Positions 1-4,686 of a stretch of DNA of 20,174 bases are shown here, piece by piece (within the stretch, counting starts at the first letter, position 1; each line of letters starts with the position of its first letter). The notes beneath the pieces are model-generated. The model was not told the DNA's origin. It ran no database searches and worked only from the letters and a program-made list of their open reading frames with translations. The translations under genes and the position numbers were made by a program. This DNA is from a virus: IMG/VR virus record IMGVR_UViG_3300045051_001187, positions 1-20,174 of that record, one strand, 5' to 3'.

Positions 1-69
1 TTCGTAGACGTGGTCGTCGTCGTGGTCGTCGTCGTGGACGCGTTCACGTCCGAGGCCGACCACGACCTT
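1..69. other. Probable host DNA flanking the prophage left end, with 12-bp repeat
   Basis: A 12-bp unit TGGTCGTCGTCG occurs twice in tandem (11-22, 23-34) and begins a third time. On the minus strand one frame is open throughout and reads a His/Asp-rich stretch (HDDDHDDDH), which is plausible as a metal-binding or linker segment. Another minus frame reads poly-Thr, and the plus frame reads a Val-rich stretch that stays open to a TGA at 184-186. I cannot tell which frame is real. The change in sequence style at about 70, where a Mu-like terminus begins, suggests this is the edge of a host gene interrupted by the insertion. Bases 65-69 would be one copy of a 5-bp target duplication. That is an inference, because the right end is outside the window. 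Confidence 0.45.
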
Positions 70-235
70 TGTAACGGGACAGTCATCTCGAGAATCCGGG
101 GAGTCCGGGGGACCAACGGGAAATCTCGGGAAGACCACGTCAGTCAACGGGATTCAGCGACAGAACTAGAATCGCAACGTCACTGAGCGCGACAGCCATC
201 TTCAGAACGGCGTCGTGGATGCGACAGCATCTCAA
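70..235. repeat. Left-end repeat array, putative transposase-binding sites
   Basis: The motif GACAG, usually followed by a CATCT-like stretch and AGAAT/C, occurs at 78, 159, 191 and 223. The best copies are GACAGTCATCTCGAG (78-92), GACAGCCATCTTCAG (191-205) and GACAGCATCTCAA (223-235). The last three copies are exactly 32 bp apart. AACGGGA also occurs at 73, 115 and 146, with weaker AACG echoes at 176 and 206, about 30 bp apart. Transposases of the Mu/TnsB type bind several such sites inside each end, with the outermost site next to the terminal TG. The assignment as A-protein sites is inferred from position and spacing. Confidence 0.5.
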
Positions 236-261
236 TAATTCAAGCAGCGTTCCACCGTGCT

Positions 262-879
262 TCAGACGGCATTCTTCCTGTCATCGTCGGGCGGGGCAAT
301 CGTTCGGTCCAGCAGAATGTGAATCCGCTTCAGCACCATGAACAAGTCGAGCAGGAAAATGCCAACGAGGTACCAGATCGAACACTCCAGTGCCCCCCTG
401 CCCCACTCGCCGGCAAGGTCCCATCGGTCGGATGAACCGACCGTTCCGGCCCCAGAGAATACGACGTGAACCAAGACCAGTCCGAGCAGCACGACTGACA
501 CGAGTGTCCCGAACGAGATGTTCGCGTGGACTTCCTTCAGGTAGTCGATTCGATCCTTCCGTCGGGACTCATTCACCCTGGCAGCAGCTGCACTAACTCC
601 ATCACCCGCAGTCGTCGGTGCCGAACCGACAAGACGTTCCGATGCCGTCTGGACGATGACCAGCAGGTTCAACAGCAAGGCCGAGAAGACCGAGAAAACA
701 GTGGCAAGAAGGTTCGCCAAATCAGGTGAAAATTTCGCGAGAGTCATCGCTACGCCAGCGCAGACCGCAGGCACTCCGAAGAACAGCAAGACTTCAAGCC
801 AATCCGCCCGCTTGGCCCCGTAGGCCCGCAACGTCTTGAAGTGATCGCGAACGATGAGAATTGGCAGGAACTTGCTCAT
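262..879 (-). CDS. Four-helix membrane protein, cargo gene of unknown function
   Basis: The product is 205 aa from ATG at 879, which has a purine-rich GGGGGAG just upstream; a TTG at 894 would add five residues and overlap the stop of the preceding gene. Four hydrophobic helices are visible at about residues 28-48, 54-77, 120-143 and 166-185. A charged segment of about 40 aa (RRKDR, about 106-110) lies between pairs two and three, and the tail is Asp/Arg-rich and hydrophilic. It begins 11 nt after the 319-aa gene, so the two are probably co-translated. I do not recognise the family. A soluble protein paired with a membrane protein on the leftward lysogenic strand resembles sensor/effector pairs in prophage defence, but nothing in the sequence proves it. 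Codon usage is less GC-biased than in the phage core genes. Confidence 0.8.
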   Translation of the reverse strand: MSKFLPILIVRDHFKTLRAYGAKRADWLEVLLFFGVPAVCAGVAMTLAKFSPDLANLLATVFSVFSALLLNLLVIVQTASERLVGSAPTTAGDGVSAAAARVNESRRKDRIDYLKEVHANISFGTLVSVVLLGLVLVHVVFSGAGTVGSSDRWDLAGEWGRGALECSIWYLVGIFLLDLFMVLKRIHILLDRTIAPPDDDRKNAV

Positions 880-890
880 GGCTCCCCCTG

Positions 891-1850
891 TCAAACCTCA
901 AGGTCGACTGCCGGCTGGTAGACGCGAATCCCGAGACTCGCGAGAAGATCGGCTGCGACCTTCTGAAGACTTTCAAACGTCGGGTGTCCCCCGTCACCTT
1001 GCGTAATATCGCCATCAATTGGAAAGCGTGCCCGAATTTTTTTGAAGTCCTGGAGATCGACAGTGTGGACGGTAGCCTTCGAATCGAATTCCAGCTTCAC
1101 CCTGTTGAACTCGAAGTCGTCGACGACGTCGGGAACAGAGTAGATTCCTGCTGCGCCTTTGCCCCGGAGAACCTCGGAGAACTGCTCGACCAGGCCACTT
1201 GGAAAGTTTTTTCCCCGGCCAACGGTGATCGTAAGCTCGGTCTCGCCCTGCTTGGCTTTCGACTCCTTACCGGTCGACATGCGATCCTCGATGGCACGAG
1301 GCAGTCCATGACGAAGAAGACGAATTCTGCGAACACGCCCCTTTCGGGTCCACTCCTTCACGATCTCTTCCGGCACCAGCGGATTCAGCTCGAGAACGTT
1401 GTCGGGAAACGAGTTCGTGAACAACTGGTTGAGTTCACTATCGATCAGCTTCCGTACGCCGAACGCCTTGAAGCGTTGGAGGAGAACGATGCCAACGTCC
1501 TGGTCATCCGGAATGAAGAAGCGGAAGTAGAACGGGATCATGTCAGCCTCCCGCTTCGTCCGGTGATGCACGGTTTCTCCAGTCTCGGAATCCTTGAGCT
1601 TGGACTCGTACCCATAGGCGCCCGTTTCGATAATCCCCGATACCGTTCGGTTTTCACGGATTAGAAAGGTCACCTGCATCGTGGACTTCACGCCATCGAT
1701 ACGAGAGAAGCTCCTCAGCCGATTCAGCAGATCGTATACCAGCGTAGCCAGGTCATGGGTACCGTCGAAGCACCCCAGGGCCTTGTAGTCGTCCTTGGAT
1801 TTCTTGGTTCGAACTCGAATCATGTACGCGGCAAGAGCGAACGTCGACAT
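891..1850 (-). CDS. 319-aa soluble protein, cargo gene of unknown function
   Basis: The start is the ATG at 1850, because GGAGG stands 8 nt upstream; a GTG at 1877 in the same frame lacks such a site. The protein has no signal peptide or membrane segment. The N-terminal two thirds look like mixed alpha/beta with conspicuous aromatic strands (TGAYGYES at about 77-83, MIPFYFRFFIP at 104-114). Next comes a helix-rich middle (IVLLQRFKAFGVRKL, 121-135), then a basic stretch (about 169-181), a Lys/Glu-rich linker (190-205) and a C-terminal region ending in QPAVDLEV. I see no nuclease, ATPase, protease or nucleotidyltransferase motif I can name. It is the central gene of the leftward cargo block, 79 nt from the small membrane gene before it and 11 nt from the four-helix membrane gene after it. 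Confidence 0.85.
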   Translation of the reverse strand: MSTFALAAYMIRVRTKKSKDDYKALGCFDGTHDLATLVYDLLNRLRSFSRIDGVKSTMQVTFLIRENRTVSGIIETGAYGYESKLKDSETGETVHHRTKREADMIPFYFRFFIPDDQDVGIVLLQRFKAFGVRKLIDSELNQLFTNSFPDNVLELNPLVPEEIVKEWTRKGRVRRIRLLRHGLPRAIEDRMSTGKESKAKQGETELTITVGRGKNFPSGLVEQFSEVLRGKGAAGIYSVPDVVDDFEFNRVKLEFDSKATVHTVDLQDFKKIRARFPIDGDITQGDGGHPTFESLQKVAADLLASLGIRVYQPAVDLEV

Positions 1851-1929
1851 GCCGAAAACCTCCACTAGTCGAACCACGGCATCAAAGCAGCATGAATGAA
1901 CCTTGCCTCGCGCGCGTGATCCTCAATCG

Positions 1930-2220
1930 TCAGGAAACCGGCTCGTCCAGGGTCTCCATGACCTGGCCCAGGCGCTGGCTCAGCAGCAGGATTCCTGCGA
2001 AGAGGCCCGCGACGGTCACAGACGCCGCGAAGTACAGGGTCTTTCCGCTGATCGCCGCCCTGGCAATGGCCACGCCGGTCGGGTCAAGATCGGTCGACTT
2101 CGCCGCAATCGCAATGGCGTCAACGGCATTCCATGCAGCCGCGAGGAGCGCCAGCACCAGCGGAATCCAGACAAGCACGCGCAGGAAGAGGCTCCCCTTC
2201 TTTTTGGTAGGTACAGGCAT
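1930..2220 (-). CDS. Small two-helix membrane protein, cargo gene
   Basis: The product is 96 aa from ATG at 2220, chosen because GGAGGG lies 5 nt upstream; the longer frame to 2313 adds residues without a ribosome site. A Lys-rich N-terminus (MPVPTKKK) precedes a first helix at about residues 11-33 and a second at about 58-80, so both termini are probably cytoplasmic. It is the first gene after the repressor on the leftward strand, separated by 127 nt. Small membrane proteins at this place in prophages often act in superinfection exclusion, but no family is recognisable and the role is inferred from position only. Confidence 0.75.
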   Translation of the reverse strand: MPVPTKKKGSLFLRVLVWIPLVLALLAAAWNAVDAIAIAAKSTDLDPTGVAIARAAISGKTLYFAASVTVAGLFAGILLLSQRLGQVMETLDEPVS

Positions 2221-2293
2221 GACGCCCTCCACAGCAGATACAGGACGGTACCGCGCTTCGCTGTCGCCTTCAAGACTTCTGTGCAAACCGGGC

Positions 2294-2341
2294 TTCAAAC
2301 GATTCAAGTACACGATAACACGAATATAACGCCTTCAAACG
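2294..2341. repeat. Two TCAAACG repeats in an AT-rich gap
   Basis: TTCAAACG occurs at 2294-2301 and 2334-2341, 40 bp apart, flanking an AT-rich stretch with TATAAC/ATAAC character. This is the only gap between the repressor and the cargo genes, so a leftward cargo promoter may lie here. On the minus strand TTGAAG followed after 15 nt by TATCGT is a poor promoter match. The heptamer TCAAACG is also the core of the operator sites further right, so repressor or Ner binding here is possible. Confidence 0.3.
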
Positions 2342-2347
2342 CCCGCG

Positions 2348-2722
2348 CTACTTCTGCGGCTTGAAGACTTCGGGGAGGTGCTTCCGGAGCTGGACCTTCA
2401 GCCAGGCGCGTTCGTCGTCGTCGGCCGACGACCACCAGGTCGTGAGCGCCGACTGGATGCGAAGCAGGTCCGGATCCACGGGTGCCGCCGGGGGCTCGTT
2501 CTGTCCGGCGTCCTCGAGGAGCATCGGACCCTCGCCGGTGAGAACCCACAGCGGCGAGATCCTCAAACGAGCAAGCGCCACAAGGAACGCGTCTGAAGGA
2601 CGCCGATCGCCTCTAATGTATTGATAAACCGTCGTGTTCGGAATTTCGAGAGCCTTGGCGAAGGCAAGCGGAGAGCCGTACCTGCTCGCAAGCAAAGCCA
2701 GTCTTTCCGACAAGTTACTCAT
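2348..2722 (-). CDS. XRE-family phage repressor
   Basis: The product is 124 aa. The N-terminal half is a lambda-repressor-like helix-turn-helix (SPLAFAKALEIPNTTVYQYIRGDRRPS, about residues 17-43), followed by a segment typical of short prophage repressors (ISPLWVLTGEGPM, 55-67). The C-terminal half is helical (DDDERAWLKVQLRKHL) and may mediate oligomerisation; there is no LexA-type Ser/Lys peptidase domain. The start ATG at 2722 has AAGGA upstream. The gene is divergent from the early operon and placed like Mu c, so it should keep the lytic genes silent. Palindromic sites overlap its own start codon and the early promoter, and a third similar site lies within its coding sequence, which suggests autoregulation. 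The three genes downstream may be expressed with it in the lysogen. Confidence 0.9.
   Translation of the reverse strand: MSNLSERLALLASRYGSPLAFAKALEIPNTTVYQYIRGDRRPSDAFLVALARLRISPLWVLTGEGPMLLEDAGQNEPPAAPVDPDLLRIQSALTTWWSSADDDERAWLKVQLRKHLPEVFKPQK
2559..2574. promoter_or_regulatory. Operator-like site O3 inside the repressor gene
   Basis: The sequence ATCCTCAAACGAGCAA matches the main operator-like palindrome at 13 of 16 positions and contains the identical 10-mer CTCAAACGAG. It lies 188 bp from the main site, close to 18 helical turns, a spacing compatible with looping. It may equally be a coincidence of coding sequence. Confidence 0.35.
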
Positions 2723-2730
2723 TTGAGAAG
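2715..2730. promoter_or_regulatory. Operator-like site O2 over the repressor start codon
   Basis: TTACTCATTTGAGAAG matches the reverse complement of the main operator-like palindrome at 13 of 16 positions. It covers the repressor ATG (2720-2722), and its centre is 32 bp (three turns) from that of the main site. Binding here could limit repressor synthesis. Confidence 0.5.
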
Positions 2731-2737
2731 ATTTTCC

Positions 2738-2766
2738 TTGACTGACTTTCTCAAACGAGAAACAAT
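2738..2766 (+). promoter_or_regulatory. Candidate early promoter
   Basis: TTGACT at 2738-2743 and AACAAT at 2761-2766 are separated by 17 bp, matching sigma70 boxes at 5 of 6 and 4 of 6 positions. The promoter faces the early operon, whose first start codon is at 2810. A 16-bp palindrome fills the spacer and the first two bases of the -10 box, as expected for a repressed phage promoter. Confidence 0.6.
2747..2762. promoter_or_regulatory. Main operator-like palindrome O1
   Basis: TTTCTCAAACGAGAAA is a perfect inverted repeat with 6-bp arms (TTTCTC/GAGAAA) around AAAC. It sits between the candidate -35 and -10 boxes of the early promoter and is the strongest candidate binding site for the adjacent XRE repressor. 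The Ner-like protein may compete for the same region. Confidence 0.6.
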
Positions 2767-2809
2767 CCTATCTGCGGGTAGCGAGTTCTCCAGACCCAGG
2801 GGGCCCGAT

Positions 2810-3016
2810 ATGCCGAGTGCCAAGAAAGTTCTGGACAGGCTGATGCCGCAGGAGCACCGCGCCCTTCTGCTGCTGCTCATGAAAGCGGACATGAAGCAGT
2901 CGGGCGGTGTCGTCCCACGGTTCCTCCGCAGGCGAGAGGCCCGCTTCCAGAAGCGGATGCTGGAGCTGCGTGCCGTGCAGAAGACGATGCGGGACCTCCT
3001 TGAGAATCGAGGTTGA
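2810..3016 (+). CDS. Small basic helical protein, first early gene
   Basis: The product is 68 aa from ATG at 2810, with AGGGGG about 6 nt upstream. It is helical and rich in Leu, Arg and Lys, with a hydrophobic run LLLLLM at about residues 19-24 that is too short for a membrane span. Two Arg-rich patches are RRREAR and the KKVLDR N-terminus. No helix-turn-helix motif is evident. It is the first gene behind the early promoter and lies three nucleotides before the Ner-like gene, so it is probably made very early. The family is not recognised; a small DNA-binding or anti-repressor-type role would suit the position but is speculation. Confidence 0.65.
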   Translation: MPSAKKVLDRLMPQEHRALLLLLMKADMKQSGGVVPRFLRRREARFQKRMLELRAVQKTMRDLLENRG

Positions 3017-3019
3017 ACA

Positions 3020-3367
3020 ATGCCGCGCGCGTTGAAAGTTGAGGTCAGTTCCGGGGACGCCATCCGGCTGGCGCTCCTGTCGAAGGGATACACGCTGAAG
3101 GCGATCGCCAAGGAACTGGGGGTCACGCGTGGCGCGGTGACCGGGGTCATCCACGGGCACTGGAATTCCGACCGCATCTGGTCGCGCATCGCGAGTCTCC
3201 TCGGGCGTTCCGTACGGTCCATTCAGGGGCGGAAGGCCCTATCCCTCGTTAGCGTGACACGCGAAACGTCCGTGGTCAATGTCCGGGTTTCCAAGGTTCG
3301 GCGGCGCCGCGTGAACACTGGCGGCGAGCGGTCCGAGACGGTTGTCGAGCATCGTCGCATCGCGTGA
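3020..3367 (+). CDS. ner: Ner-like DNA-binding regulator
   Basis: The product is 115 aa. Residues about 11-45 form the Nlp/Ner-type fold seen in Mu Ner: an AIRLALLSKGYTLKAIAKEL helix pair followed by the recognition helix GVTRGAVTGVIHGHW. The C-terminal 50 residues are Arg/Val-rich and go beyond the length of Mu Ner (75 aa). The ATG at 3020 follows a GAGG site within the end of the preceding gene. Mu Ner shuts down both the repressor and the early promoters once the lytic cycle starts; the same role is likely here from fold and position. The stop overlaps a GTG that could start the next gene. Confidence 0.8.
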   Translation: MPRALKVEVSSGDAIRLALLSKGYTLKAIAKELGVTRGAVTGVIHGHWNSDRIWSRIASLLGRSVRSIQGRKALSLVSVTRETSVVNVRVSKVRRRRVNTGGERSETVVEHRRIA

Positions 3368-3375
3368 GGGTAGGG

Positions 3376-3813
3376 ATGGCACGTCCACGCAAGCCCGGCC
3401 TTCCGGGCCAGCTCGGGTTGTTCGATGCGGTCGCGGTGCTGGACCACGCCCGAGCATTCCCATCCCGGCTGAAGGCGATGCTGGCCGAAGACCTGGCGCA
3501 CTCGCCGTTCCGGCGGGACCAGGTCGCGGCGCGGATGAGCACTCTGCTGGGCGTTACCATCACGGTCGCCCAGCTCGACGCCTACACCGCGCAGACGAAA
3601 CAACTCCACCGTCTTCCCCTCGAGTACGTCCCGGCCTTCTGCGAATCGTGCCGCCAGTTCGGAGCCCTGCGCCTGGTGGCCGAGGAGTGCGGGTGTCGCC
3701 TCTGGCGTCCGGCGGACGCCCGCCAGGAGCTGGATCAGGTCGTGGAGGAACGTCGCCGGCTGGCCGAGCGGGAGAGGTCGCTTCGCGCCCTGACCGCTTT
3801 GGACGAGGTTTGA
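3376..3813 (+). CDS. Putative early regulator, YmfL/CII-like
   Basis: The product is 145 aa from ATG at 3376, with a GAGGGTAGGG purine tract upstream; GTG at 3364 is an alternative. The central region (ARMSTLLGVTITVAQLDAYT, then LPLEYVPAFCESC..., then LVAEECGCRL) resembles the pattern of YmfL-like and CII-like prophage regulators, where a short HTH is followed by a hydrophobic PxxYxPAF segment. A Glu/Arg-rich coiled coil ends the protein (about residues 112-140). The resemblance is by eye and moderate. It sits between the Ner-like protein and the transposase, where Mu-like phages carry variable early regulators. Confidence 0.65.
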   Translation: MARPRKPGLPGQLGLFDAVAVLDHARAFPSRLKAMLAEDLAHSPFRRDQVAARMSTLLGVTITVAQLDAYTAQTKQLHRLPLEYVPAFCESCRQFGALRLVAEECGCRLWRPADARQELDQVVEERRRLAERERSLRALTALDEV

Positions 3814-3815
3814 AG

Positions 3816-4298
3816 ATGGAGCATCGAGCGCGTTCAAACGGCTTCAACAGTGGTTCAAACCTTTTTCGTCGGGGTAGCTCAAGACCCGAGCGCCGGCGTG
3901 GGGTCGGAGATGTGGGTTCGAGTCCCGCCCCCGACACCCGGTCAGACAACCTGCTCGATGCGTTCCGCAGCGAACGGCCGCTGCAGCGCCTGGTCATCAC
4001 GCCGGCGCAGTTCCGGAACGCGTACCTCGCGGCCCCGCTTGGGGCGGACGGCTGGGCGAGCGTCCCGGACGTGGCCGCATTGCTGGGCATTCACGCGAAC
4101 GCGCTTTGCACGTGGGCCGCGCACCAGGGCATCGCCTACTTCGGCGACCTCGAGGTCGTGGGGCAGACGTGCAGCTCGGCGCGCATCCGCCTTCGCCATC
4201 TGGTGGCCCCGCACACGCTTCCGGCCATCGCGGCCCAGGTCGCGGCGGGCGTGGCGGTCTGCGCAGTGCTGTTCGCCCTGGCCGTGCTGGTGGGGTAG
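3816..4298 (+). CDS. 160-aa early protein with C-terminal membrane helix
   Basis: The ATG at 3816 has GAGG 7 nt upstream and follows the previous stop closely. The first 40 residues are Arg/Ser/Gly-rich, unlike a normal domain, and are encoded by the stretch that also folds as a tRNA-like structure (3868-3936). From about residue 46 a more ordinary sequence follows (LLDAFRSERPLQRLVITPAQFRNAYL). It includes an HTH-like segment (WASVPDVAALLGIHANALCTWAAHQGI) that reads like a first-helix/turn/recognition-helix unit. A hydrophobic C-terminus (about 138-159) may anchor it in the membrane. No good start codon with a ribosome site exists after the tRNA-like element, so this start is kept with reservation. 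Confidence 0.6.
   Translation: MEHRARSNGFNSGSNLFRRGSSRPERRRGVGDVGSSPAPDTRSDNLLDAFRSERPLQRLVITPAQFRNAYLAAPLGADGWASVPDVAALLGIHANALCTWAAHQGIAYFGDLEVVGQTCSSARIRLRHLVAPHTLPAIAAQVAAGVAVCAVLFALAVLVG
3832..3861. repeat. Direct repeat GTTCAAAC, two copies 21 bp apart
   Basis: GTTCAAAC is found at 3832-3839 and 3853-3860, two helical turns apart, with a related CTTCAAC between them. The core resembles the TCAAACG motif of the switch region. It lies just upstream of the tRNA-like element and within the coding frame of the 160-aa gene. Confidence 0.35.
3868..3936 (+). tRNA. tRNA-like element, probably degenerate
   Basis: The 69-nt sequence has a perfect 7-bp acceptor stem (GTCGGGG 3868-3874 with CCCCGAC 3929-3935) and a canonical TA at positions 8-9. 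The D stem is a perfect 4 bp (GCTC 3877-3880, GAGC 3888-3891). The T stem is 5 bp (GTGGG/CCCGC, one G-T pair) and closes a textbook 7-nt T loop, TTCGAGT. The anticodon arm is short: CCGG/TCGG closes a 7-nt loop CGTGGGG without U33, or five pairs close a 5-nt loop. The D loop AAGACCC lacks the conserved GG. ACCC follows instead of ACCA. It is probably a shrunken tRNA or a tRNA mimic; the anticodon cannot be assigned with confidence (TGG, Pro, if read from the 7-nt loop). Confidence 0.5.
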
Positions 4299-4300
4299 GG

Positions 4301-4558
4301 ATGAAGACGCCCGAACTCATCGACCTGCTGGCCGAGACGCTCGACGACATCGACCGGCTCTGCTGCAAGTCGGGCGGCACGTGCGGTCCCTGCGACCTGC
4401 ACCCCTGCCCGTGCCGCGACTGCGAGCTGGTGCACTGCCTGGGCCGTGGCAAGGGGGAGTGCCCCTCCATCCTCGACGACCAGGGCGAGTTGATCCCGGA
4501 GATCGACGTCGGCGACACGTACGACGAGGGAGACGAGGACGGGCTGAGGGTGGGCTGA
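4301..4558 (+). CDS. Cys-rich small protein, likely metal-binding
   Basis: The product is 85 aa from ATG at 4301, two nucleotides after the preceding stop, with GGGGTAGGG upstream. An N-terminal helix (ELIDLLAETLDDIDRL) is followed by nine cysteines at residues 21, 22, 28, 31, 36, 38, 41, 46 and 54, and by His34 and His45. This density suits binding of one or two zinc ions. The C-terminal 30 residues are strongly acidic (Asp/Glu). No family is recognised. A small zinc protein with an acidic tail in an early operon could bind a host protein, but that is only a guess. Confidence 0.7.
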   Translation: MKTPELIDLLAETLDDIDRLCCKSGGTCGPCDLHPCPCRDCELVHCLGRGKGECPSILDDQGELIPEIDVGDTYDEGDEDGLRVG

Positions 4559-4686
4559 AAGCCGCAGATGGTGGGACGAAAGTCGCAGGTGAAGTCGCAG
4601 ATGGCAGAGCGAACCCGCAGAAGCGAGACGATTCAGTTGGTTAAAGAACCATCCGTCTGGATGGAGTCTGTGGAAGTCGCAGATTT
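4559..4686 (+). repeat. Four copies of a AAGYCGCAGRTGR-like motif at the start of gene A
   Basis: Copies lie at 4559-4571, 4580-4592, 4592-4604 and 4674-4686 (the last only partial after the ATT). Two of the copies contain the two possible ATG starts of the transposase gene (4568 and 4601). They could be a protein-binding site cluster, a translational control element or a slippage product. Confidence 0.4.

Noticed and set aside
861-1664. A 267-codon rightward open frame opposite the cargo genes
   Set aside because: It mirrors the minus-strand gene, lacks a ribosome site and reads without recognisable domains, whereas the minus frame has good start signals and normal protein composition.
2769-2774. 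TATCTG as early promoter -10 box
   Set aside because: It would be 25 bp from the TTGACT box, too far; AACAAT at 17 bp spacing is preferred.
2753-2800. Leftward promoter for the repressor
   Set aside because: TAGGAT with a CTGGAG-like -35 at 17 bp on the minus strand is too weak a match to annotate.
3342-3815. Long rightward frame joining upstream of the 160-aa gene
   Set aside because: The first 158 codons are an Arg/Pro/Gly-rich shadow of the YmfL-like gene; the plausible start is ATG 3816.
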